A stretch of 64,000 nucleotides of DNA, from positions 107,168,505-107,232,504 of the forward strand of contig OY804575.1 of the NCBI GenBank assembly GCA_963680875.1, read 5' to 3'. Of the stretch, positions 11,601 through 21,345 are shown piece by piece. The notes below the pieces were generated by a model. It did no database searches. It saw only the letters and a program-made list of their open reading frames with translations, and was not told where the DNA came from. The position numbers and the translations under genes are program-made. Every line of letters starts with the position of its first letter. Position 1 is the stretch's first letter. This DNA comes from Bathymodiolus brooksi. Taxonomy: Eukaryota > Mollusca > Bivalvia > Mytilida > Modiolidae.

Positions 11601-14600
11601 ATACGAATGTTTCACTGCAACCTTTTTACATTGGATAATATACTTACAGCATAGGTGACCTAGGCCGATTTTGGCTATCCTGTTCAGGCCCTTTTGCTTT
11701 ATTGCTCCCAAACACTTTTACATTATTTTGTTTACCAATCTTTCGATTTTTTTAAGCGTACCTGATGAAGGTTATTCCAGAAATGTGTTGTGCACACTAA
11801 ATTTAATTTCAATGTTTTTGTTACAGATTAAGGGATTTTGTACCACCATTTGATGTTGAAGTTGATCAACCTACAACATTAAATACAGAATTTGTACCAC
11901 CAAAATTAACAGAGATGTATTCAGTTACTTCTGCTGTGCTACCTCTATTCAAAGAGAATGGAAAACAGTAAGAAACAAATTTGTATAATAAACAGTGAAA
12001 CTTATCTACATTTTTGTACCGGTTACCATGGGTTTCCAGTACCATAAGGAATGTAGAAATGTTTTTATCTACATTTTTGTACTGGTTACCACAGGTTTCC
12101 AGTACCATAAGGAATGTAGGAATGTTTTTATCTACATTTTTGTACTGGTTACCATGGGTTTCCAGTACCATAAGGAATGTAGGAATGTTTTTTAATTGGC
12201 TGGTGTTAATGATAAAAAACCTGTTTTACAGTATCTAGACTTTGATGTTTCTACATTTTAAGCTCGCCTAGTCGTAGGCCATGTCAGCTTTTGTTATTAT
12301 TTGGCATCTATTTGAAAAATCTTCTCTTCTGGCACCACACGGTCAATTTGAACAAACATTACCTGTATCTTTCTTAGGATATGTACTTTATAAAAAAACA
12401 ACTTTATCAGATGATCATGCCAAACAATCAACATGGCTGCTAAATAGACCAGGAGGTAGAATACTGAAAGAGCTAAAACTTTTTCATTTTTTTTATGGAA
12501 ATGGCTGAAAATTAAACTGTAGGTGCATTACTATAAATAGAAATTTCTTTAATTAACCAGAAGCTCTTTGATTTAGACTATAGTGGGAACATGTGGTGTA
12601 TTTGTAAATTTATTTTGGTATGTTTCAGTAAAGGAAGTGCTGTTACAGTGGCAGATGTCAGAACATGTATTACTGATTATGTAAAAAATAATGATCTTCA
12701 GCATGAAGGTGACAAAAGGTAAGAACGCTTATATTATATAAAAATTCATGTAGACATTTCAAAAGATGTAAACCGCATCAGGGGTGTTATAGTTAGCATG
12801 CTCATCTCGAGTGCAGTAGATAGTGAGTTCTCCACTAAACACGCAACATTAAGGAGAAAGAGCAAAGACTGGTTGAATCAGAATCAGGACAATATGTCCG
12901 AATGGGGCGACATGTCTATCCGCAGACTGTTGTTTCAGTGAACGAGAACTATAAAAATCCAACTAAGTGTGCTGGTCTAGTACAAAGCGGACCTCATCAT
13001 CTCATTGAAAATTAACTTGTTCTCGCCATGATATAGATGAAAAATTGTTGAGCAACAATTACTCACTCACTCAAAAGACATAGCCTTCTAAGGACTGATT
13101 AACACAGGGTCAAGTGATGGAAATATAATATTTAAGGATAGTAGTGGCACCATAGACAACCCACTACCTGTTTTAAATTTAACTATTTGACTATCAATCA
13201 AGAGATAACAAATTTACAGCTGTATATTACGGTAACATTTACTACCTCTAGGATATGGCTATCAGTTGCTTGCTAATGTTAAGACACTTGTTTATTTTGT
13301 ACTGTCATAAATATAGATTACAATCTTAGTTATGTATGTATGTATGTAAGCACTGATTTTAATGTACATGCATGAGAGTTATTACTTTAGAATTGTACCT
13401 AATTTATAATAAATACTACAAGTTTTTTGTTTTACATTTAATTAAGTGGCATGAAAATTTCAATTAATAATTAAAATTTTAAGTTTTATTTTTAGATGAA
13501 TTAGAAATTGTTAATCACTTTTGTGGATTGTTGATATATTTTTTACCTTTTTTCTTTGATTCCTTTGTCTATTTTTTCAGTCAAGTACAGTTGGAGCCTG
13601 TTATAGCTAATATTGTTTTGTCTAAAGGAGAAAATAATGTAACACATCTGTCCTGGGAAGAACTATTCAAGAGGTAAATGTTAAATGTTAAACATTTTCA
13701 AAATTTGTCCAAACAAAGGGAAAGTTTTGTATTCATCTGTTTATCTATGTCTATCAATTCATCCCATGACTATGATACAATTAGTTGTTTAACGGTGCTG
13801 TGAGATCGATTTAGTTTAAATCTGGAACATTAATAATGGACAATATTTTTGCTGTCATTTTTCAAATTTCAAATCAGAAGCTCTCAAAAGCCTATATTGC
13901 TCACTTGATTTATATAGGCAATGATGGTTGGTTTATGGTGTTTAATGCCACTTTCAACCATATTTCAGTTATATTATGGTGGTATTGATGAAAAATGGAA
14001 AGGATTATTATCTAGCAAAGTCATCTAACCTAGAATCTGATTGAAAAATGCAGGAAGGAATTTCATAATAAAACTGTTATAACAAACTTTAGATAAATAT
14101 TCAAAATTTGGAAAGTTAGTGCCTTTTGGTCCCCTCGTACCTTTAAAACAGAAAGAGCTACAACAAATCTGTTGCAATAATACAGAAAAGAATTTATCAA
14201 AAGAATTCTATGGAAAAAGTGGATACAAACCGGACTGTAAATTTAAAAAAAGTTTTCATTTGGGTGTTCATCGGCATCTTCATTTGGCTCTCTTTAACCC
14301 TTTTTTTCTGAGAAACCCTGAGAAATAGATCGAATCTGTTTGAAATTTACAGGTAGAAAATTTCATTAGAATATAAAGAAAAAACCTTATAAAAATCTGA
14401 CTTTCAGGAATGTATCCTCATATCTACATACATTCCTACCAAAGTTGGTTCCAGTTAAGAAGTCAGATGCAGAGATTTTTCCAAAGTACGTTAATAATGC
14501 ATTGACAATTTTTTTATTGATTTGCCAGTAAAATTGGTATGTGGTCCCATAATTAACATGCATTCAGTCTGAGAACCAAGTAATTGATTTTTTTTTTGCC

Positions 14601-17600
14601 TAATAAATATAAAACCATATACTGGTTCCCCAATGAATCAGCTTTGTTGATTATGTACTTTAGTTTTCTCTGATTTAGTGACATTATGGGGGAAAATGAA
14701 ATAATTGAGGTGTTTTTAAACTGTGTTCGTGAATCATATGGAGATTACACATTCTTTGCAGCAGTTCGGTTGAAATTTTTTAATTAACCGCTTTACGACT
14801 AACAATCCTTTGTCAGTCAAAAAACTTTAACCCAATTCCTCACACAGTGATGGGCTAAAATTATTTAAAATACCCAAAACAATATAAGCATAGTCTTGCA
14901 TACAATGTATCAGTTACAAAACTGAAAGAATTTGGAGGAGTCATGTATTTTTTTTTCTCTCTTTTGAAAACAACCATCAATGATGATATTCATAAATTTC
15001 CTTGTAATTTTAGAACACTAAGCAAGATGCAGCCTGTGCTTTGTATAGAGCATCTTTGCCAGCCTCCTATATATCAAAAGGGAAAAGTAGATTGTATCAA
15101 AATAGATGTACAACAAAGAGCAAGCAATAAAAAGGTAGGATTTATATACAGTATACAATGAAACATATCTAATTTTATTGGGAAGCAGTTTTAATTAGGG
15201 GGAACAAGAGGATATTGGTGTTTAATGCCACTTTCAACAATATTTTAGTTATATCTTGGCAGTCAGTCTTATTGATGGAGGAAATTGTTATGAACTAAAG
15301 AAAACCATAGAACTTATGCAATTTTTATCATTTTATTGCCACAGGCTGAATTCGAACTCACAATTTTAGTGGCGATAAATGCTAATTGCATTTGTAAATA
15401 TACATGTAAATCTAACTACCATACCATGTGACCACGCCATACCATCAGTTTTTATTATACTGGTACATGGAATTTATTAAGATACATAACTGGTACATGG
15501 AATTTACACAGATACATGTTCAAATATTGACATATATATGATGTTTTATTTACACCAATAATATTCATTTTTCATAATTTTGTTTGAATTTGAAATATCC
15601 GATATATGTCATTTCTGAGTTATGACCCTTAATTATGTACAAATTAATGTTTTTATTGGTCTCCACACATTCTGTATATTAGATTTGAAATTTTATAACT
15701 AACTTGAGATGGATAAAATACAGGTAAAGTTTGAATTCGAGATATATAACATTTGTTGATTCCGAGTTATGTCCGTCAACCAAACACAAAATGATTATTT
15801 TTTTTATAGTTTCCTAGAATTAACATGGAACTAGTTGAAATTTAAAACCTAGATGTAGACAGATAAAAAAAAGTCAAGCTAAGTATTATTGTCTGCGATT
15901 AATTGTCAGAGCTAAACATTGCAACTAAATAAGTAAGAATGAATTTAACAATTTTTAATATTTTTTTTTTCTAAAGAAACATTTTTCTCACCCCTTGGAT
16001 AAAGTAGTCCGTTAATTTATGTGAAAGAGATTTGTCTGTCATTCTGTTTCTTTTATAGGTTACACTTGTCGAAAATGTTGAAACATTTGGAATAGATCCA
16101 AAGGAACTAGCACACACAGTGCAGGTTGCAATGGCATGCAGTTCTACTTTGTCACCGATAGCACAAAAAAATAAAGGAGTGCAGATTGTTATACAAGGAA
16201 ACCAGATCAATTATGTTGCTGATCTATTATTAAGTATGTAAATCTCTTTATTACATGATATGAAAACATCTACAATATACTCTTTACATATTGAATTCAC
16301 TGTGTACTTATTTTTTTAGTGAAAGTCTTTATAAACTTTGTTTACTGATGAACAGATATATTTATTGTTGCTCTATCATGACTGACTCTGTTACAATTGA
16401 CCTGTGACCCCATTGTCTCCATAAGTTGAAATCAGATGGATGTCTCGTTTGAGAGGGGGTTATGGTATTTAACACCACTTTCAAAAATATTTCAGTATCA
16501 TGTATATTGTGGCGATCAGTTTTAATAGTGGATGAAACTGGCGTACCACCGACCTGCCATACCTCACTGACAAACTTTATCACATAATGTTGTATCAAGT
16601 ACACCTCGCCCTGAGCGAGATTCGAACGCACAACTTTAGTGGTGATAGGCACTGATTGCACAGGTAGTTTTAAACCCAACTACTATACTGGTAATTTCTG
16701 TGGTGTGAAATTTCTGCGATTTTTGACTAAAAAGAAGACATTTAATTTTTGCAGATTTTTTTTTCTACGGATTGTATGCATTATAGGAAGCAACAACTGA
16801 AGCGATGCTACAATAAACAACTGGTACACATTACAGTGATCCTTAGAAGTAAAAACATATTTAGTTCTTTGGAAAGTTTTCAAAGGTTACAGCTTCTGAA
16901 TACGCATTTGGTTAACTCCAAATTTGTCTAAGAAACTGTTTTTGCGATCTATTTCGTTGACAGAAAATACAAAGTCAACAGTTGGATCGATATCGGTATA
17001 ATGTTTGATCATTCGGATATATATTTTTAAAGTCGAATTTTCATACTTTTACTTTAGCATATAACAATTTTTTTTAAAAGAATTATGATTAGAAGCAATT
17101 ATATTCAACTCTTTTAGTATTATGTAGACATAAAAACTTGGGTTAACCAAAATTCTACTACTAGTACATTTCTATTTGTTTGGTTTTTAGATGAATCCTG
17201 AGATCACACAGTTTGATATTATTCAATTGAAGCTACTATAACAAGTAAAAAAAAAACACTAATATTAATGTATGCAATAACAATTTTAAATATTGCTTTA
17301 ATAAACTTTATTATGATTGTAAACATTTAATGATGCAATTGTTTCAATTATTGTCATTGTCAGCTTGGTACAATCATCCAATGTATTTCTTGGTAGATTA
17401 ATTGTAATTAACAGTTAAAAATCATCATGCCACAGCTAAATAACCTTTAATTGTTGTGTATTAAGCATTTATATAGTACCAGTTTTTTTTATCTGGATAT
17501 AGTAATTAGGCCTAATTAAATATTTGACACTTCCAGCAGAATTGGAGTTAGAGCTTCAAAAGGTAATTTGTACTGATTTATCATTACGGGACATTAAAAT

Positions 17601-18431
17601 TTATTTTACATAATATTCTGCGATTTTAATTTCTGCGGTCCGGAGTTAACCGCAGAATACCACAGAAATTACCGGTTATACGGCAGTATGAATTTTTAAC
17701 TGTGGATGCTTCATTGTGTGCGTCATCACATGAAAATACATATTCATGTTTTTATCTATTCAGCTAAGTAAAATATAGAAATACAGATGTATAACCAAGA
17801 AAAAAAAAAAACTATTTTTAAGATTTTTTAGTTGAGCAGCACCACATATTATTCTCAGGTTGTTACATGTGTATACAGCAAACAAAACAAAAAACTTTTG
17901 TTTTTAATGAAAATTTCAGGGTCAAAATATCTAGTAAATTTGTTACTGCAATATTATTAAGTTCAAATATTGTGATACATGGTACTACTATCATTTACAC
18001 TGAATCAGATACCTTACCAATGCCCATATCCTATCTGTCATTTCAATCTTTTCAAAAACCACTGGGCCATTTACATTATGAACCAAAATGAAACTGTCCC
18101 GGGTCAGAACCAGATTTTTTCTCTCTGGAATTACAGAACCTCGTTGGCTCGAACCTCCAATAGTTCGAAGCAGCAAATTTCTACTGTAATTAATCCAAGA
18201 TTTAACACTACGACCTGCTTTGGCACTTTTTGTTAAACTGGTAATTCTATTTCATTGATCCAAGAATTAACACTACAACCTGTACTTAGGCTTTAAGAGA
18301 TGTTTTATAAGGCAACTTGGCTTGTACATGTACATCTTTTAATGCTTTTACTTTTTATTTTCATTTTAGACAAATATAAAGTGCCAAGAAAGTACATTGG
18401 TGGAATGGAAAAAGCTCCCAAGAAAAGATAA
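2633..18431 (+). CDS. EIF2D: eukaryotic translation initiation factor 2D (ligatin), 14 exons, N-terminal exon not found
   Basis: eIF2D delivers tRNA to the ribosomal P site without eIF2 and helps recycle 40S subunits (family knowledge). Exons: 2633-2907, 4302-4404, 5347-5454, 5941-6239, 7275-7392, 9592-9637, 11080-11177, 11827-11967, 12629-12718, 13581-13673, 14408-14485, 15014-15134, 16059-16233, 18370-18431. All have AG acceptors; all donors are GT except 9638, which is GC. The first base completes a split codon, then 601 codons and TAA follow in one frame. Exons 1-3 give the N-terminal/PUA region ([28 protein letters not shown]). Exon 4 is an acidic linker rich in Asp, Glu, Ser and Asn. 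Exons 5-7 resemble the winged-helix region ([19 protein letters not shown]), 8-11 the SWIB-like region, 12-14 the SUI1 domain ([30 protein letters not shown]). Human eIF2D is 584 residues; about 20 N-terminal residues are missing here. Identity is very secure. Confidence 0.95.
2952..3113. repeat. diverged inverted-repeat element copy (TACAGTGAAACCTG end)
   Basis: The left end TACAGTGAAACCTGTGTAAA matches the terminus of the element at 36759-36915, and the internal AATCCTGTATTAACAG also matches. The right end GGTTTGGTTTAGAC appears truncated. It lies just after eIF2D exon 2633-2907 and supplies the spurious coding extension there. Confidence 0.5.
3901..4149 (-). repeat. SINE-A, nearly full length
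   Basis: Read on the minus strand it runs from a tRNA-like head (B-box match CGAGTTCGAATCCC), through a central part with ACTCCGGTTTCCTCCACC, to the tail ATAACTGAAACATTGTTG and ATAACCCTAA. It lies in the eIF2D intron before exon 4302. The central motif resembles the conserved core of V-SINEs such as molluscan RUDI; family membership is inferred. Confidence 0.75.
5575..5925 (+). repeat. SINE-B, near full length, ending just before eIF2D exon 4
   Basis: Head GGTGTTGGTTAACATATTCA resembles a tRNA A-box and GTGTGAGTCCAGG a decayed B-box. The body contains GTGACATGTCTATC, TGCAGACTG, TTTCAGTGAGCTAGC and TTGTTCTC; the tail is ATATAACTGAAAAATTGCTC and GTTAAACAAC. It ends about 16 bases before the acceptor at 5940. 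Confidence 0.75.
6268..6620 (+). repeat. SINE-B, near full length, starting just after eIF2D exon 4
   Basis: Starts GGTGGTGTATTGGTTAGCATG (A-box-like), with GTTCGAATTAGAG as B-box region and the tail GCCATGATATAGCTG followed by CACCCACACACTCA. It begins about 29 bases after the exon 4 donor at 6240, in the same orientation as the copy at 5575. Confidence 0.75.
6938..7133 (+). repeat. SINE-A, 5' end shortened
   Basis: Runs from CGTGGTTGAATCCCC through CAGTGACATGCGGCATGTCG to the tail ACTGAAATATTGTTGAAAGT and CCATAACCCTAACCCCC. It lies in the eIF2D intron before exon 7275. Confidence 0.75.
8790..9065. repeat. inverted-repeat MITE, about 276 bp
   Basis: Both ends carry GGCC, then AATTAAAAATA, then TTTCCCCTTACCCGACC in reverse-complement arrangement over about 40 bases. 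The centre is noncoding and includes GAGCGAAACGAGAGAGAG. It lies in the eIF2D intron before exon 9592. Confidence 0.7.
9328..9495 (-). repeat. SINE-A, truncated at its head
   Basis: GGTGTTTAACGCCACTTTCA through CCACCGACCTGCCACAAGTC to TGTATCGAGTACACC is the family in reverse orientation; the tRNA-like head is missing. Confidence 0.7.
9672..10553. repeat. non-autonomous element with CAGTG inverted ends, about 880 bp
   Basis: Left end CAGTGCTCCCTTGTTAAACC and right end GACCGAGGGAACACTG are inverted repeats starting CAGTG, typical of hAT ends. Subterminal stretches repeat motifs such as GGTGGTATAACGAGTTTGGC and GGTTGGCGATAAAACGG. No coding capacity was seen and no clear 8-bp target duplication was found. 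Confidence 0.6.
10695..10870 (-). repeat. SINE-A, diverged partial copy
   Basis: Matches the family middle and head in reverse (CATTGGTGGTGG, AGTACCC, CCACTGACC, TGGTGATAGACACTGATT). The tail is missing and divergence is high. Confidence 0.5.
11195..11450 (-). repeat. SINE-A, near full length
   Basis: ACGCCACTTTCAGCAATATT begins the reversed tail; GACAGGTACTGATTGCACAG and AGTTGTAAATCCAACTACCA are the reversed tRNA-like head. It starts about 20 bases after the donor of eIF2D exon 11080-11177. Confidence 0.75.
11745..11812 (+). repeat. short dispersed repeat (GATGAAGGTTATTCCAGAAA)
   Basis: TACCTGATGAAGGTTATTCC followed by GTTGTGCACACTAAATTT recurs in reverse complement at 50976-51060. It looks like the end of a retroelement; the family is not identified. 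It lies just before eIF2D exon 11827. Confidence 0.5.
12002..12191. repeat. minisatellite, three units of about 63-64 bp
   Basis: Three nearly identical units each contain CTACATTTTTGTAC, GGTTACC and TTTCCAGTACCATAAGGAAT. It starts about 35 bases after the donor at 11968. The open frames on both strands are by-products of the repeat. Confidence 0.85.
12260..12340 (+). repeat. 5' fragment of a tandem-array mobile element
   Basis: AGCTCGCCTAGTCGTAGGCC and the following GTCAGCTTTTGTTATTATTT resemble the palindromic start of the elements at 52683 and 54936. The array and 3' hairpin are absent. Confidence 0.5.
12780..13075 (+). repeat. SINE-B
   Basis: GGGTGTTATAGTTAGCATGC is the A-box-like head; CGAATGGGGCGACATGTC, TCAGTGAACGAGAAC and the tail TCGCCATGATATAGATGAAA with ACTCACTCACTC follow. 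It lies about 60 bases after the donor at 12719. Confidence 0.75.
13926..13985 (-). repeat. SINE-A tail fragment
   Basis: TTATGGTGTTTAATGCCACT and CATATTTCAGTTATATTATG match the reversed 3' tail; the rest is missing, consistent with 5' truncation at insertion. Confidence 0.6.
15215..15445 (-). repeat. SINE-A, near full length
   Basis: GGTGTTTAATGCCACTTTCA, GATGGAGGAAATTG, CTGAATTCGAACTCACAATT and CTAACTACCATACC give tail, core, B-box region and head in reverse. It lies in the eIF2D intron after exon 15134. Confidence 0.7.
16455..16684 (-). repeat. SINE-A, near full length
   Basis: GGTTATGGTATTTAACACCA starts the reversed tail; GAGCGAGATTCGAACGCACA and GATAGGCACTGATTGCACAG form the reversed head. 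Confidence 0.75.
16685..17680. repeat. inverted-repeat element of about 1 kb in eIF2D intron 13
   Basis: Left end ATACTGGTAATTTCTGTGGT and right end ACCACAGAAATTACCGGT are inverted repeats, with TTTCTGCG motifs just inside both. The interior is AT-rich and noncoding. Confidence 0.6.
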
Positions 18432-18469
18432 TAATACAGATTTATTTATTTGTGACATTGATTAAAGTC

Positions 18470-18475
18470 AATAAA
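18470..18475 (+). terminator. candidate poly(A) signal of eIF2D
   Basis: AATAAA lies 39 bases after the eIF2D stop codon. This would give a very short 3' UTR with cleavage near 18490. It is placed from sequence and position only. Confidence 0.5.
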
Positions 18476-18904
18476 TATATGAAAGTTATACGAGTTTTTG
18501 AGAAACATCAGTTCAGACATTCAAATAAATATTGTCTGAAAGTGAGAGTTCCAAGTTCAAATGGAGGCTTGTTGTTATTTCTTGCTTTGTTGTAAAAAAA
18601 AACTGATGTTCTTCCTTTGACAGTATTGGGACCATTAGCCTCTGGGGCCAAATAAGTAAAGTTGATGTGGTTAAAACTTTGTAAGGGACTATCCAATGAT
18701 AACTCATGTATAGTTTTGGTTCAATCAATTTTCTAGTTTCTGGGGAAAATTATTAATTCATGTTCCTGTAGGGTCCTATGTTAAAAAACTTTTTCCTACA
18801 AAGGCTATCTAGATTTTCTAAACAATAAAAAAGACCCTAACTCTTTCGAGGGTCACATTAGGAGCATTCGTACAATGTAACTATCACACATGTGGTTTCT
18901 GAGT

Positions 18905-19025
18905 GGGGGCAGTTGATTTTTGTTTTTTCAGCTATATCATGGCGAGAGCAAGTTGCATTTCAATGAGATGATGATACATAATGTATCTACTTTGTACTAG
19001 ACCAACATGCTTTGTTTGATTTTTA
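18905..19025 (-). repeat. SINE-B, left part, interrupted by an insertion
   Basis: CAGCTATATCATGGCGAGAG, CAATGAGATGATGATAC and TACTAGACCAACATGC are the reversed SINE-B tail and body. The copy stops at TGATTTTTA and resumes at 19956 after a 930-bp insertion. Confidence 0.75.
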
Positions 19026-19955
19026 GCCGAGTTGCGACGAAGTCGAACTTGGCTTATTATATGATGAATGGCGTCCGGGCGTCAACTTTTCCGTTTCTGC
19101 ACAATATCTTAAGAATGAAATGTTTTATCTAAATGAAACTTGGTACACGCATGCCTGGTGGTGAGAGGAGGAAGCCTATTGATGTTGAGGATCGTAGGAC
19201 AAAGGTCAAGGTCACAACTTCTAAAAATAGAACAAAAATTTGATTCTTTTTTCATTTCTGCACGATATCTTAAGAACAAAATGTAGGATCTAAATGAAAC
19301 TTTGTACACATATGCCTGATGGTGAGAGGAGGAAGCCTATTGATATTGAGGTTTGTAGGACAAAGGTCAAGATCACAACTTCTAAAAATAGAACAAAAAT
19401 TTGATAAGAACGAAATGTTGGATCTAAATGAAACTTTGTACACGCATGCCTGATGGTGAGGAGGAAGCCTATTGATATTGAGGTTTGTAGGACAAAGGTC
19501 AAGGTCACAACTTCTAAAAATAGAACAAAAATTAGATACTTTTTTTGTTTCTGCACGATATCTTAAGAACGAAATGTCGGATCTAAATGAATCTTGGTAC
19601 ACACATGCCTGATGGTGGGGGGAGGAAGCCTATTGATATTGAGGTTTGAAGGTCACAACTTCTAAAAATAGAACAAAAATTTGATACTTTTTTTTGTTTC
19701 TGCACAATATCTCAAGTACAAGCAAAGCAGAAGCATGCAATAAAATAAGCATTAAAACATAGCTATAAGCGAGCTGGCAACAAAACTCAAACACATACAA
19801 ATAAAAGAAACAGACTTGCAAATAAAAAGCTCTAGAAAGCAAGCAAGCAGATTCTATTACTAAACAAAATAAATAAATATCACAGCAAAGACTAAGGTTT
19901 AGAATTATATAACTAGGCATTGTCCATCCATATGTTCGCACCTTTGGTGCATTAC
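19026..19955. mobile_element. tandem-array mobile element inserted in a SINE-B, with 9-bp target duplication
   Basis: The insertion is bounded by TGATTTTTA at 19017-19025 and 19956-19964. It opens with an imperfect palindrome (GCCGAGTT ... AACTTGGC) and ends with the hairpin GCACCTTTGGTGC (19938-19950). Between lie about four and a half units of 145-170 bp, each with CACGATATCTTAAGAAC-like, GAGGAGGAAGCCTATTGA and AAGGTCACAACTTCTAAAAA segments. No coding capacity beyond repeat-derived frames was seen. Confidence 0.75.
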
Positions 19956-20012
19956 TGATTTTTATAGTGTTAGCTCACTGAAACAACAGTGCACTGGTAG
20001 ACATGTTGCTCC
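19956..20012 (-). repeat. SINE-B, right part of the interrupted copy
   Basis: TTTTTATAGTGTTAGCTCAC, TGAAACAACAGTG and GACATGTTGCTCCCC continue the SINE-B copy at 18905-19025. The tRNA-like head is lost. Confidence 0.7.
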
Positions 20013-20073
20013 CCGTGCCATAAATTTAAAACCATGAATTGGACAAGTCAGCAGCTTAAAAAGTTTATTTCAA

Positions 20074-21345
20074 ACTAGACCTGTGAGTGACCTCACTGAG
20101 TGATGCCCCTGCTTGCAATACTATGATGTGCAAACTTTGGAATACAGGTATATTAGCAAGTTACCTATGAAAAAAGAACAGATATGGAGTAATGTCAAGG
20201 AGACAACATCCCATCTCCAAAATAAACTTAACCAAGAACATACATCTAGGGGTCGTCACAAGGTCTTCAACAAAGTGGGATTGTTTAAAACCAATACGGT
20301 TTCATCAAGTATACATGAGGATTACAACATTTCCTAACATTTTTACAAGAGAATATAGGTCACATTAAATGTTGTTGATTCAAAATTAATTATTGATTCT
20401 CGAGTAGTTTTTATATTGCAAATATCCAGATGTGAAAAGGTCAATTAAAATCTTATTTCATTCAGGAATAGTTACGCTTACATCACCTTCCAAATTTTTG
20501 ACAGGAACCATATTCCTTCATGCACATCTGCAGGCAGTGTATTACAACTGCATAAAGTTTCATTTAAATCCAATGAGCCGTTTAGGAGGAGTTGCGCTTA
20601 CAAGCCCATCTCTCCATACAGAACATATTTCAGAGTACAAGTTAAATTATCTCCCCTTCCAAATTTTGGACAGCAACCATATTCCTTCATGCACATCTGC
20701 AGGTAGTGTATTACAACTGTAAAGTTTCATAAAAATCCAATAAGCTGTTTAGGAGGAGTTGTGCTTACAAGGTACATGCCCTCCTTCTTTTCGTGAAAGT
20801 ACAAGTTGAATTATCTCCCCTTCCAAATTTTGGACAGCGACCATATTTCTTCATGCACATCTGCAGGTAGTGTAAAGTTTCACAAAAATCCAATAAGCCG
20901 TTTAGGAGGAGTTGCACTTACAAGGTACACGACCCCCCTTTTCGTGAAAGTATAAGTTGAATTATCTCCTTTCTAAATTTTAGACAGCAACGGTATTCCT
21001 TCATGCACATCTGCAGGTTGTGTACTACAACTGTGTAAAGTTTCATAAAAATTCAATAAGCAGTTTAGTAGGAGTTGCACTTACAAGGTACATGCCCCCC
21101 CCCCTCCTTTTTGTGAAAGTATAAGTTGAATTATCTCCCCTTTTAAATTTTGGACAGCAACCATATTCCTTCATGCACATCTGCAGGTAGTGTACTACAA
21201 ATGTGTAAAGTTTCATAAAAATCCAATAAGCCGTTTAGGAGGAGTTGCACTTACAAGGTACATGGACGGACAGACAAACGGACGGACAGACTGACAGGGT
21301 GATTCCTATATACCCCCCAAAACTTTGTTTGCGGGGGGTATAGCT
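20074..21345. mobile_element. tandem-array element with C/G-rich 3' hairpin
   Basis: About five units of roughly 165 bp each contain CTTCCAAATTTTGGACAGC, TTCATGCACATCTGCAGG and TTTAGGAGGAGTTGCACTTA. The end has GGACGGACAGAC motifs and then a perfect 9-bp hairpin, ATACCCCCC (21310-21318) with GGGGGGTAT (21333-21341), followed closely by CTAA. The left boundary near GTGAGTGACCTCACTGAGTG is less certain. Confidence 0.65.

Noticed and set aside
11866..12238. Repetitive open frames on both strands
   Set aside because: They arise from a three-unit minisatellite in an eIF2D intron and from exon 8 read in other frames.
17537..17562. Exon-like segment between CTTCCAG and GTAATT in eIF2D intron 13
   Set aside because: Including its 26 bases would shift the frame into the last exon, and family alignment runs directly from LLLN to KYKVPRKY without it.
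19109..19602. Overlapping minus-strand frames with repeated FRSCDLDLCPT-like text
   Set aside because: They are translations of the tandem array in the mobile element at 19026-19955; the repeat unit explains them fully.
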